A stretch of DNA of 6,004 nt from Candidatus Bathyarchaeota archaeon. GTDB lineage: Archaea > Thermoproteota > Bathyarchaeia > TCS64. Both the position numbers and the translations under genes were made by a program. Below, piece by piece: positions 1 through 5,790 of this stretch (the first letter of the stretch is position 1; each line of letters begins with the position of its first letter). The notes beneath the pieces are model-generated. The model did not search any database. It was given only the letters and a program-made list of their open reading frames with translations, and was not told the DNA's origin. The stretch lies in contig DAOVEE010000113.1 of NCBI GenBank assembly GCA_030669135.1, positions 1-6,004 of the forward strand. The letters are read 5' to 3'.

Positions 1-388
1 TGTCCGCGTAGCACACTATCTTCTCTTCCAGGGTCTCCGGGACGTACACCCCATCAGGTAGCCCGAGGGCCTTGGCCTCGTCCTCAGGTATACCAGCCCC
101 GATGTGCCTGTCCACTATGCGTGCCACCGGCTCCGCGATGCCCAGCTGCCTGACCATCTTCCCGCCTACCGCGGCGTGATCGACGCCATGGGTCTTGCTG
201 CGGCCGATGTCGTGCAGAATCGCGCCGATCTCCACGAGCTCCATGTCCACCTGGTAGCCTTTCTCCTTGAGCTTCCGCGCTATCCTGACGGCTATCTTCG
301 ACACGTTTAAGCAGTGGTCAACGATGTGGCTGGGGCAGCCGACCCGGCGAAGCAGGTCGACAGCCTCGTCCCGGCTGGGGACGGTCAG
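1..388 (-). CDS. HD-domain phosphohydrolase, HDIG type (partial, C-terminus off the left edge)
   Basis: About 129 residues are readable on the reverse strand before the window ends, so the C-terminus is missing. The HD superfamily pattern is clear: His25 in VDHCLNVSKIA, the HDIGR motif at 59-63, His67 and His71 in THGVDHAAVGG, and His95 in DRHIGAGI. These residues bind divalent metal in phosphohydrolases acting on nucleotides or phosphoesters. The general form resembles the small archaeal HDIG proteins of the TIGR00295 type, whose substrate I do not know. The frame has no ATG, GTG or TTG near its beginning. The only plausible start is CTG at 388-386, which overlaps the TFE stop as CTGA, with GGAGG about 10 nt upstream. 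The next in-frame GTG is codon 29 and would delete the first metal ligand. It is probably the last visible gene of an operon with TFE and aTrm56. Family assignment is firm; the start is inferred. Confidence 0.85.
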   Translation of the reverse strand, partial: MTVPSRDEAVDLLRRVGCPSHIVDHCLNVSKIAVRIARKLKEKGYQVDMELVEIGAILHDIGRSKTHGVDHAAVGGKMVRQLGIAEPVARIVDRHIGAGIPEDEAKALGLPDGVYVPETLEEKIVCYAD

Positions 389-903
389 GTCTCCAGCTCC
401 TCCTTTATCTCGGCTATCTTCTTCTCGAGGAACTCGACGACCGGCGTGTTGTCCACCCTGTGCAGCGGCTCCTTGCAGTAGGGGCAGTGGAAAACCGTCT
501 CCATGGCGTCCTCGAAGGTGGTGTTGGGGCACTGGGGGTTTCCGCAGTGGTAGAACTCGTGGGTGAGTTCGTAGTCGAGCCTAGTCTCCAGCTTCTTCAA
601 TATCTTTTGCTTGGTGCTGTGCACGTAGGCCTCGACCAGCTCCGGCTGGAGGCTCCACTGGAAGATGAACCACCCCGTCTCCTTGTCCCTGAAACGCCTG
701 TTGGTCACCAGGCTGTGGTTGTAGAACCTGTAGAGAAGCTTCCTCACGCTGTTTATCTGTATCTCCGTGACCTCCGTCAGCTCCTCGACCGTTATGTTCT
801 CCCTTTCGTTGAGGACCTCGATTATCTTGACCCCCTCCTCGCCGCCGAGGACCCTCGCGATGTTAAGCAGTGTCTCCTCGTTCACAGTGTAAATCGACGC
901 CAT
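385..903 (-). CDS. tfe: Transcription factor E (TFE, TFIIE-alpha homologue)
   Basis: This 172-residue protein is the archaeal homologue of the TFIIE alpha subunit. In the family it joins the RNA polymerase pre-initiation complex with TBP and TFB and helps open promoter DNA. Residues about 8-85 form the extended winged-helix domain (VEELTEVTEIQINSVRKLLYR, then the wing strand WFIFQWSL). A charged linker helix follows at about 85-112. A zinc ribbon then has Cys120, Cys125, Cys140 and Cys143 (CGNPQC and CPYC), and a C-terminal helix (VVEFLEKKIAEIKEEL) ends the protein. The length is normal for the family. The ATG lies 39 nt after the aTrm56 stop with only a weak AGGA upstream, so it is probably co-transcribed with aTrm56. 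The downstream HD gene overlaps its stop codon. No key residue is missing. Confidence 0.96.
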   Translation of the reverse strand: MASIYTVNEETLLNIARVLGGEEGVKIIEVLNERENITVEELTEVTEIQINSVRKLLYRFYNHSLVTNRRFRDKETGWFIFQWSLQPELVEAYVHSTKQKILKKLETRLDYELTHEFYHCGNPQCPNTTFEDAMETVFHCPYCKEPLHRVDNTPVVEFLEKKIAEIKEELET

Positions 904-942
904 GACTTTTCCTAACCTAAATACTATGGCTGTTCCCGGTGT

Positions 943-1470
943 TTAATCTTTGCTGAGGGCCTCGACTTCCTTTCCGCGGCCCTTGGGCTTTATTCTGAGG
1001 CGGGCGCCCTCAAAACTTTTGTCCAGTTCCTCGCCGCCGAAGAGCATGTGCAGGAACACCGCGAGGGCGCTGACCTCGCTGTGGGGCTGAGTCGTCACCG
1101 ATACGTTCCACTTGGCCAGGTCGTATATCTCGCGGGGCACCTTGGGGCCGCCCACCACCACGAGCTTGGGCTCGGGGCATACCCTGATCTCCTGGATGAC
1201 CTTCCGCACCGGGAGCCCGTACATGGTTAGGTGCACCACCTCACCCTGCCAAGCCTTAACCGTTCCACGCCAGCTGTCCGTGTACAGCACCATGAACCCT
1301 CCTCCCCAGTCCTCCACTATCTTGGCCACTCTCTCCTCCAGCCGCGGGTCCTCGGTTCCCGCGTAGATGGCTCCGTCTGCCCCGAAGGCCCTGGCGGCTA
1401 GGAGGAGGTGGGTGCTTAGGCGTTTATCCCTCTGCGGCCGGTGGCCGAGCCGGAGCACGGTGACGGTCAT
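943..1470 (-). CDS. tRNA (cytidine(56)-2'-O)-methyltransferase, aTrm56
   Basis: This 175-residue SPOUT-class methyltransferase is restricted to archaea. The family uses S-adenosylmethionine to 2'-O-methylate C56 in the T-loop of tRNA. The family signatures are all visible: an N-terminal LRLGHRPQRDKRLSTH block at 6-21, LTMYG at 81-85, the knot-region segment VVVGGPKVPREIYDLA at 104-119, and WNVSVTTQPHSEVSALAVFL at 121-140. The length is usual. The ATG at 1470 has no strong ribosome-binding site, but a TATA-like TTAATAGATA is centred about 26 nt upstream, which fits a leaderless transcript. It appears to be the first gene of an operon with TFE and the HD protein, and it is divergent from the membrane PH-like gene. 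Confidence 0.96.
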   Translation of the reverse strand: MTVTVLRLGHRPQRDKRLSTHLLLAARAFGADGAIYAGTEDPRLEERVAKIVEDWGGGFMVLYTDSWRGTVKAWQGEVVHLTMYGLPVRKVIQEIRVCPEPKLVVVGGPKVPREIYDLAKWNVSVTTQPHSEVSALAVFLHMLFGGEELDKSFEGARLRIKPKGRGKEVEALSKD

Positions 1471-1490
1471 ACCGGATAACTTCGCGGCAC

Positions 1491-1502
1491 TATCTATTAA
1501 TG
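1491..1502 (-). promoter_or_regulatory. TATA-like box for the aTrm56-TFE-HD operon
   Basis: On the minus strand the sequence reads ATTAATAGATA, centred about 26 nt before the aTrm56 ATG. That is the expected archaeal TATA-to-start distance for leaderless transcription. It lies in the short gap between two divergent genes. Confidence 0.5.
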
Positions 1503-1517
1503 TGCTTGGATGGAGCC

Positions 1518-1527
1518 CTTTTTATTC
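1518..1527 (+). promoter_or_regulatory. Possible TATA-like box for the PH-like/ACT gene pair
   Basis: CTTTTTATTC lies about 32 nt upstream of the proposed TTG start at 1555, so it would give a very short leader. An alternative AT-rich element, TATCTATTAATG at 1491-1502, would give a leader of about 25-30 nt that contains the whole GGAGG. I cannot tell which is used. Confidence 0.35.
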
Positions 1528-1554
1528 GCAGGGCCGTACTTCTGGAGGATAGGT

Positions 1555-2163
1555 TTGGCTGAGGCTGGGAGCGAAGAGATACCTGCGATGCAGCTCATGC
1601 TCAGGAGGAGGCTTCTGGGGTACCTCGTGCCCGCTTTCAACATGCCCCTCTTCGGGTGGAACCTCTACCAGATGATGATCCGGGTTCAGACCGGGGTCAT
1701 CAACATCAACTCGACGGCGTTCCTGGAGGAGTTCTTGGTCACCTTCAGCGCCCTCTTCCTCTCCGTAATCATCCCCCGTTTCTTCCCGGTCTACCGGAGC
1801 ACGTACAGGCTGGAAAGCGAGGGGGTGTCCATAACCCGTTTCCTGAGGCGAAGGAAGGTGCTCCCCTACGGGGAAATCGACAGGGCCGAGGTCTATATCC
1901 GGTTGGACGAGAAGATCAGCGATGACGCCAAGAAATTCGCCATGGACGCCGCCACAGGCTACCGTAAGTCGGGCTTCAAGTTCAAGGACTACACCAACGC
2001 GGAGGACAAGATAATGAACCTCTTCGTCGGCCTCGAAATATACATGATAAGCCCGGAGAAGCCCAAGGCTCTCCTCAAGGAGTTCAAGAGACGCAACAGG
2101 AGGTTCAGCGCCAAGCTGGTGGAGCTCACGAGCCGCGGCAAGAGGATTCAGGAGCTGGGTTGA
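1555..2163 (+). CDS. Membrane protein with two N-terminal helices and a PH-like domain
   Basis: I prefer the TTG at 1555 as the start because GGAGG (1544-1548) sits 6 nt before it. An in-frame ATG at 1510 also exists, but it falls inside the probable promoter region. From 1555 the protein has 202 residues. Two hydrophobic segments at about 20-42 (LLGYLVPAFNMPLFGWNLY) and 59-80 (FLVTFSALFLSVIIPRFF) look like a membrane hairpin. The following soluble part (YRLESEGVSI, then RKVLPYGEIDRAEVYI, then LFVGLEIYMISPEKPKALLKEF) has the strand pattern and the 'PYxEI' feature of bacterial PH (bPH) domains, ending in a helix. The last 20 residues are strongly basic. Its role is unknown; bPH domains are usually scaffolds or membrane sensors. 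It is probably cytoplasm-facing and translated together with the ACT protein, whose start overlaps its stop. The domain call is from pattern, not from a search. Confidence 0.72.
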   Translation: MAEAGSEEIPAMQLMLRRRLLGYLVPAFNMPLFGWNLYQMMIRVQTGVININSTAFLEEFLVTFSALFLSVIIPRFFPVYRSTYRLESEGVSITRFLRRRKVLPYGEIDRAEVYIRLDEKISDDAKKFAMDAATGYRKSGFKFKDYTNAEDKIMNLFVGLEIYMISPEKPKALLKEFKRRNRRFSAKLVELTSRGKRIQELG

Positions 2164-2612
2164 TGCCTGTGGAGCCCAGCCCCGAGATGAGGCCGGTGTT
2201 CGCCTCCACTCTAGTGAAGACGCACCCCGACGACTACGTCGTCGTGAGCATAAGCAGGGCCGAGGAGGAGAGTGCCCGTGAGGCGTTCAAGGACCTGAAG
2301 CCGTGGAGCTCCGTCACCTTCGACCACGAGGAGGTCTCAGTGGTTCTCAGGGAGACGGAGTGGGGGAGGCTCAAGGGCGGGTTCAGGTCGTACCGGGTGG
2401 AGGGGCCTTACACGCTTATCACCTTCGACATAGTCCTGGACCTCTCCCTGGTTGGTTACCTCTCCGTGGTTTCCTCTGTGCTGGCCGATGAGGGGGTCAG
2501 CATATACGCCCTCTCCACCTACCTCAGGGACCATATACTCGTGAAGAAGGTGGACGCCGGGAGGGCCGTCGCGGCGTTGGAGCGGCTCATCGAGAGATGC
2601 AAACTCTACTAA
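2163..2612 (+). CDS. ACT-domain protein (ACT_7 / COG3603-like), probable amino-acid-sensing regulator
   Basis: The ATG at 2163 shares one base with the upstream stop (TGATG), and GGAG at 2151-2154 lies 8 nt before it, so translation is likely coupled to the membrane PH-like gene. A TTG directly before it could also initiate. The protein has 149 residues. The second half (about 82-142) is a clear ACT domain: ITFDIVLDLSLVGYLSVVSS, then LADEGVSIYALSTYLRDHILVKKVD, then a final helix. This matches the ACT_7 form seen in COG3603-type proteins and in CASTOR-like amino-acid sensors. The N-terminal half (about 10-75) may be a second, more diverged ACT-like fold. There is no catalytic domain, so a ligand-binding regulatory role is likely, but the ligand is unknown. 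A T-run directly after the stop suggests this is the end of the transcript. Confidence 0.85.
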   Translation: MPVEPSPEMRPVFASTLVKTHPDDYVVVSISRAEEESAREAFKDLKPWSSVTFDHEEVSVVLRETEWGRLKGGFRSYRVEGPYTLITFDIVLDLSLVGYLSVVSSVLADEGVSIYALSTYLRDHILVKKVDAGRAVAALERLIERCKLY

Positions 2613-2613
2613 G

Positions 2614-2619
2614 TTTTTT
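2614..2619 (+). terminator. T-run terminator after the ACT-domain gene
   Basis: Six T residues start one base after the TAA stop. Archaeal RNA polymerase stops at such T-runs without needing a hairpin, and I see no stem here. Confidence 0.55.
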
Positions 2620-2668
2620 GTAACAACCAATATCTTAGTGAAGGGCTCCACTAGAACCGGGACCATCA

Positions 2669-3259
2669 ATGCATCCGCGGATAGAATCTAAGACCCTTGC
2701 CTTCGCGGCCATCATGGCCGCCCTCGGGAACGCGCTGAGCTTCCTTTCCATCCAACTGACTCCGCTGGCCCCTAACATACCGCTGGGCCCCGTGACCGTG
2801 TCCCTCGCGTTGGACCTGAGCCACCTCTCCACCTTCATAGCGTCCCTCTTCGGCGGGCCCGTCGTGGGCGGCCTCACCGGACTCCTGTCGGGGCTTGTGG
2901 CGGCCTTCGAGTTCGGGTTCAGCAAGGGTAACATAGTCACGGGGATCGGCCTTCCGCTGGGCAAGGCCATGACGGGCGTCGCCGCCGGCTACGTCTTCCG
3001 GCGGCTGTACGTAGAGGGCAGCCCTCTGCGGCTGGTGGCTTCCACGGTCACCTCGTACATACCCGAGGCCCTGCTGACCCTGGCTCTGTTCAGGTACGTG
3101 CTGCCGGTGGTCGCAGGTCTGCCTGCTGGCCTGGCGACCACAATAGCAGTCCAGATAGTGGTGAAGGCGTTCTTCGAGATGATACTCTTAGGTCTCATCC
3201 TCGTAGGGCTCACGGGAAACATAGGGTTCAGTAACTATGCGCGTGGGTACTTCGCCTAG
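2669..3259 (+). CDS. ECF-type transporter, substrate-binding S component
   Basis: This 196-residue protein has about six hydrophobic segments and no ATPase motif. The N-terminal segment (KTLAFAAIMAALGNALSF) carries the AxxxA spacing (Ala13/Ala17 or Ala14/Ala18) that S components use to dock on the EcfT transmembrane subunit. The glycine-rich FGGPVVGGLTGLLSG at about 61-75 and the GIGLPLGKAMTGVAAGYVFRR segment at about 92-112 are also typical. S components bind vitamins, cofactor precursors or metals and share an energising module of EcfA ATPases and EcfT. No such partner genes are in this window, so it probably uses a module encoded elsewhere. The substrate cannot be assigned. The ATG at 2669 has no good ribosome-binding site. 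A weak AT-rich AATATCTTA about 36 nt upstream could be its promoter, giving a short leader. Confidence 0.85.
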   Translation: MHPRIESKTLAFAAIMAALGNALSFLSIQLTPLAPNIPLGPVTVSLALDLSHLSTFIASLFGGPVVGGLTGLLSGLVAAFEFGFSKGNIVTGIGLPLGKAMTGVAAGYVFRRLYVEGSPLRLVASTVTSYIPEALLTLALFRYVLPVVAGLPAGLATTIAVQIVVKAFFEMILLGLILVGLTGNIGFSNYARGYFA

Positions 3260-3358
3260 AAACTGTTTCACATGCTCATTCGCTGGTTTGGCTGAGGCTC
3301 GTATAGGGGCTTCTGAGGTCTTTCTCGTCGTGACCTACTACAGGTTAGATCTGTTTCG
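3260..3358. other. Convergent intergenic gap
   Basis: These 99 nt separate the ends of the ECF S-component gene and the GTPase gene. I see no T-run of five or more on either strand, no tRNA-like fold and no complete C/D-box set. CTGA occurs twice, but no RTGATGA box C accompanies it. Confidence 0.5.
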
Positions 3359-4573
3359 CTACTTCTGTTTGCCTCGTTTCTGGGTCATGATCTTGACTAT
3401 GTCTCGGTGTCTCAACGTGTAGTCCTTGGGTAGCCTGAGTCCTGTGCGGGCGTCTATGGCGAGGATGTAGTTCTCGGCGAGCCGCGTGTGGACTGTCTCG
3501 GCGAGGTCGAGGGGGGTGGCGTCGTTGGGCATGAGGTGGACGTCGGGTAAGACGTTGCCGTCGCCGTCGCTGTACCTGTCTTCGTCGCTGACGGGGTACA
3601 CCATGTTGCGGCGTAGGAGCTTGAAGGCGACGGTGTTCAGTGCCTGCTGGATGCCGGTGCGCATGTACTTGTACATGACCCGCTGCTCGATGTAGTCTAT
3701 GGCCTTCCTCTGCTCCATGGTGAGCCTGTCCTCGTCCACCACCGTGAACTTTTCTTGGCCTGGGGCGTACTTGATGAGGCCGCTCTGGTCGGCGCGGCGG
3801 AGGGCCAGCTCGGCCTCGGCGCTGCACGCCGCCACCAGCCCCTCGCTGTGGTACTCTATGAGCTTCTCCAGGTTGTCCTCGGCGGTGGGGAGGTCCATCT
3901 TGTTGGCGATGAGCAGCGTCGGCTTGACTATGGGAAGGAGGCTGCCGCTGAACGCCAGCGTCTGCTCGGGGGTCCACTTGGTGAAGGGCGTGTCGGCTAA
4001 CTCGGCGTCCACTAGAGCCTGGGCTACGTCGGTGGCCCTGGTCTTTATCCCTGTGAGGGCCTTGGTCAGGCCCTCCTCGAGGCTCGTCTTCTGGGTCTCG
4101 CGCTCTATGTGCTGCCTGTTCCTGTCTATGATGTGGCTGATCCAGAGCTCCATCTCCATCTCGATGTCCATGAAGTCCTGGACGGGGTTGCCGCTGCCCG
4201 GCCTGCTGATGCCGCCCTCCTCGTCGACGCTGCCCGACGCGTCCACGACGTGGATCAAGGCGTCTGCCTGCCCGATGGCGGACAGGAACCTGTTGCCGAG
4301 GCCGCGGCCCCTCCACGCGTCTTTGAGGAGCCCGGGGACGTCGATGATCCTCACGGGGATGTAGCGCCAGCCCTCTATGCAGGCGCTGTTCTTGGGGCTG
4401 TCGATTACGTCGAGCTCCCTGCAGACGCAGGTGTCGCAGACGTAGGCGGTGCCGGCTCTGGGCTCCTTGGTGGTGAAGGTGTAGTTGCTTATCTCGGCGT
4501 TGAGTAGCGTGGCGGCGTTGAAGAGCGTGGTCTTACCTACGTTGGTCTTGCCCACTATGGCAAACGTGAGCAT
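3359..4573 (-). CDS. Obg/YchF-family GTPase with C-terminal TGS domain
   Basis: I choose the ATG at 4573 because GGTGAGG lies 6 nt upstream. A GTG at 4585 would add four residues. The 404-residue protein has a P-loop (GKTNVGKT, 8-15), a G2 region (NYTFTTKEPRAG), G3 IDVPG at 77-81, G4 NKMD at 224-227 and a G5-like SAEAE at about 251. It ends with a TGS domain at about 317-396 (GNVLPDVHLMPNDATPLDLA, then the final RHRDIVKIMT). Layout and length match archaeal YchF-like proteins of COG0012, which are linked to ribosomes or translation. NKMD predicts GTP preference, whereas bacterial YchF has a changed G4 and prefers ATP. A helical insert (about 130-215) separates G3 and G4. Cysteines 46, 49, 51 and 64 cluster just before G3 and could bind metal. 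It is convergent with the ECF gene and lies downstream of the ydeI-like gene, separated from it by a T-run. Confidence 0.93.
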   Translation of the reverse strand: MLTFAIVGKTNVGKTTLFNAATLLNAEISNYTFTTKEPRAGTAYVCDTCVCRELDVIDSPKNSACIEGWRYIPVRIIDVPGLLKDAWRGRGLGNRFLSAIGQADALIHVVDASGSVDEEGGISRPGSGNPVQDFMDIEMEMELWISHIIDRNRQHIERETQKTSLEEGLTKALTGIKTRATDVAQALVDAELADTPFTKWTPEQTLAFSGSLLPIVKPTLLIANKMDLPTAEDNLEKLIEYHSEGLVAACSAEAELALRRADQSGLIKYAPGQEKFTVVDEDRLTMEQRKAIDYIEQRVMYKYMRTGIQQALNTVAFKLLRRNMVYPVSDEDRYSDGDGNVLPDVHLMPNDATPLDLAETVHTRLAENYILAIDARTGLRLPKDYTLRHRDIVKIMTQKRGKQK

Positions 4574-4693
4574 GTTAACCCTCACCTAAGGATAAGTCTA
4601 CATCTAATATGAGGGCATCGATTCCAGATGTGAGCCGCCTCATAAACTTGACCATGGCTTTAAATCGAGGTTTAAAATGATTTGAAAAAAGGG
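4574..4693 (-). promoter_or_regulatory. Upstream region of the GTPase gene: TATA-like boxes and a nested inverted repeat
   Basis: Reading toward the GTPase, two TTTAAA motifs (4671-4676 and 4659-4664) are spaced 12 bp apart. A nested inverted repeat follows: outer arms CCTCAT/ATGAGG at 4638-4643 and 4609-4614, inner arms CATC/GATG at 4616-4619 and 4627-4630. CATATTAG at about 4604-4611 is a second TATA candidate that would give a leader of about 10 nt. If the distal boxes are used, the transcript leader would carry the hairpin. All assignments here are tentative. Confidence 0.3.
4685..4690 (-). terminator. T-run terminator after the ydeI-like gene
   Basis: On the minus strand six T residues begin 3 nt after the TGA stop, following CCC. 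This is a typical simple archaeal termination signal and separates the gene from the GTPase downstream. Confidence 0.5.
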
Positions 4694-5293
4694 TCACATG
4701 TCTATTCCGGGCCTCTTGTTCTGCTCGGCTCTCTCGACCACCCGTTTTATCCGCCTCGCCCGCGTCTCAGCCCTCTTGGCGTCGTTTATCCAGTGTATGT
4801 ACATGAACCTGGCGGAGTTAGGGAAGCCCATGAAGTTCCTGTGCGCCTCGGGGCTCTCCTTGAGCGCCTCCAGGAGGTCGTCCGGCGTCTCGGGGGGCTC
4901 CCTGGAGGTGTACACCTTCTCCCATCTGCCGTTGCGTTTGGCCTCCTCGACTGCCCTGAGCCCCGCCCCTGTCATCCTGCCCTCCTCAATGAGCCTCTCC
5001 GCCCGGTCCCTGTTGATGCGGCTCCAGATGCTCCGCGGCCTCCGGGGGCTGAAGCGCTGGGTGAACTCGTGGTCGTTTAGCCGCGTCATCTTACCGACTA
5101 TCCAGCCGAAGCAAGTGGCCTCGTCTACGGCCTCCTCGTACCTGAGGCCCTCGTCGGACGACCGCGCCTTCTGGATTATCACCCACGCCTCATTCTCCTC
5201 GCCATGGTTCTCATGTAGCCATCTGCGCCATTCTTCGCCGCAGCGGAAACGCTTGGCCCCGGTCTCTCGCATCGTCTGAAACCTATTTATCAC
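4694..5293 (-). CDS. YdeI/OmdA-family protein (COG4430-like)
   Basis: This 199-residue protein shows the YdeI family pattern in order: EEWRRWLHENHGEENEAWVI at 20-39, the YEEAVDEATCFGWIVGK segment at 52-68, QRFSPRRPRSIWSRIN at 79-94, GRMTGAGLRAVEEAKRNGRW at 105-124, and a C-terminal 'bacteriocin-protection' OmdA helix pair (LLEALKESPEAHRNFMGFPN, then ARFMYIHWINDAKRAETRARR). The biochemical function of the family is not established. I choose the GTG at 5293 because a strong TATA-like box is centred about 25 nt upstream, which fits leaderless expression. An ATG eight codons in (5272) is a real alternative. The 5' end of this gene is duplicated, in decayed form, at 5684-5760. It is divergent from the small gene at 5441. 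Confidence 0.87.
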   Translation of the reverse strand: MINRFQTMRETGAKRFRCGEEWRRWLHENHGEENEAWVIIQKARSSDEGLRYEEAVDEATCFGWIVGKMTRLNDHEFTQRFSPRRPRSIWSRINRDRAERLIEEGRMTGAGLRAVEEAKRNGRWEKVYTSREPPETPDDLLEALKESPEAHRNFMGFPNSARFMYIHWINDAKRAETRARRIKRVVERAEQNKRPGIDM

Positions 5294-5310
5294 TGTTTTT
5301 CGGATAATAA

Positions 5311-5325
5311 GTATTAATAATATAG
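5311..5325 (-). promoter_or_regulatory. TATA-like box for the ydeI-like gene
   Basis: On the minus strand the sequence reads CTATATTATTAATAC, centred about 25 nt upstream of the GTG at 5293. This supports a leaderless transcript beginning at that GTG. Confidence 0.5.
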
Positions 5326-5336
5326 AACAGGAGCGT

Positions 5337-5353
5337 AAAAAAACAGTTTTTTT
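5337..5353. repeat. Perfect A7-CAG-T7 inverted repeat in the divergent promoter region
   Basis: Seven A residues, CAG, then seven T residues form a symmetric element between the ydeI-like gene and the small gene. It gives a T-run on both strands, so it could block read-through in both directions or serve as a protein-binding site. The second duplicated unit lacks it. Confidence 0.6.
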
Positions 5354-5356
5354 AGG

Positions 5357-5364
5357 TGTATTTT
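5357..5364 (+). promoter_or_regulatory. Possible TATA-like box for small gene copy 1
   Basis: TGTATTTT is centred about 28 nt upstream of the conserved leader element at 5389. It is a weak match, chosen partly by analogy with the better box at the same relative place in the second unit. Confidence 0.3.
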
Positions 5365-5388
5365 CGCGGGAAATGGCTGAAACGATCG

Positions 5389-5408
5389 TTCCATGATGTT
5401 CTTTAGAT
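5389..5408 (+). promoter_or_regulatory. Conserved leader element, copy 1
   Basis: TTCCATGATGTTCTTTAGAT matches 18 of 20 positions with the element at 5816-5835. It lies 52 nt before the small gene ATG (50 nt in copy 2). The sequence between it and the ATG is poorly conserved, so it may be a 5'-UTR or operator element. Confidence 0.5.
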
Positions 5409-5440
5409 ACAAGTTGTGTGTGTTACTTGCTGGTGAAAAA

Positions 5441-5632
5441 ATGGTGTATAATCAAGTCAACGCGTCTAAGGACGCTGTCCTCTTCCCGGATGAGCTGGAC
5501 ATCGTGGATGTCGTGGGTGAGAGGTTCCACGCAGGTAACTGGTTCAAGTATATGTCTGATCAGCTTAAGGAAAAGCGTACGATCTCCGAGAGTCTCGACA
5601 AGGTGAGAGACTCGAACCTGCTCGAAAAGTAG
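5441..5632 (+). CDS. Small unrecognised protein, copy 1 (63 aa)
   Basis: I do not recognise this family. The 63-residue product has a variable N-terminus (1-7), a conserved core (ASKDAVLFPDELDIVDVVG, then ERFHAGNWFKYMSDQLKEKR), and a charged, probably helical C-terminal tail (TISESLDKVRDSNLLEK). There is no signal peptide or membrane segment, so it is probably cytoplasmic. The ATG at 5441 is preceded by GGTGA, and the same ATG, exactly seven codons before the conserved Ala, exists in copy 2. The frame is open further upstream to 5393, but a 2-nt indel breaks that extension in copy 2, so I reject it as coding. Comparison with copy 2 shows mostly synonymous changes, good evidence that it is a real protein. 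It is divergent from the ydeI-like gene and followed by a T-run. Confidence 0.75.
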   Translation: MVYNQVNASKDAVLFPDELDIVDVVGERFHAGNWFKYMSDQLKEKRTISESLDKVRDSNLLEK

Positions 5633-5643
5633 GGGTTTAACCG

Positions 5644-5649
5644 TTTTTT
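5644..5649 (+). terminator. T-run terminator after small gene copy 1
   Basis: Six T residues begin 11 nt after the TAG stop, with no strong hairpin before them. This suggests that copy 1 is transcribed alone and that copy 2 needs its own promoter. Confidence 0.5.
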
Positions 5650-5683
5650 GAAGAAGTTTCTGTTAGTTACTACCCGGCTCTAG

Positions 5684-5760
5684 GTTCTCGCCTAGCCGTC
5701 GGCGCCAGTCTTTGCCGCCACGGAAACGTCTGGCTCGGGCTTAGGCATCGGTGAAGACCT
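5684..5760 (-). pseudogene. Decayed fragment of the ydeI-like gene 5' end
   Basis: This stretch aligns with 5207-5284, the first part of the ydeI-like coding region, with one single-base deletion. Over the 56 ungapped positions from the left, 43 match by hand count. Past the deletion, the reading frame on the minus strand gives RFRGGKDWRRRLGEN, against RFRCGEEWRRWLHEN in the intact gene. The homology stops at about residue 30 and no further ydeI-like sequence follows, so it is truncated as well as frameshifted. In the shifted frame an open stretch from about 5955 to 5692 is a shadow, not a gene. Confidence 0.78.
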
Positions 5761-5790
5761 GTTGGTGCTTACCGTAAATAGGTCCAGTGA

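Noticed and set aside
460..915. A 151-codon plus-strand frame opposite TFE, and similar frames opposite the GTPase and ydeI-like genes
   Set aside because: They are antisense shadows of genes with clear family motifs and have no recognisable domains or starts of their own.
3285..3299. A 15-nt exact repeat (GGTTTGGCTGAGGCT) also found at 1552-1566
   Set aside because: The first copy spans the start of the PH-like gene and the second is in a convergent gap. There is no flanking similarity, so chance or a trivial origin is likely.
3260..3422. Short plus-strand frame over the convergent gap (3237-3422)
   Set aside because: It overlaps the ends of both flanking genes, has no ribosome-binding site and no recognisable pattern.
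3345..4316. A 323-codon minus-strand frame rich in Arg, Pro, Gln and His
   Set aside because: It is an out-of-frame shadow of the GTPase gene, whose motifs are all in the other frame. The biased composition comes from GC-rich third positions.
5393..5440. In-frame N-terminal extension of small gene copy 1 from ATG 5393 (79 residues in total)
   Set aside because: A 2-nt length difference puts the matching ATG of copy 2 out of frame with its coding region, while ATG 5441 and ATG 5866 both lie exactly seven codons before the conserved core. A few similar codons (MF-R--LC) near the upstream ATG leave slight doubt.
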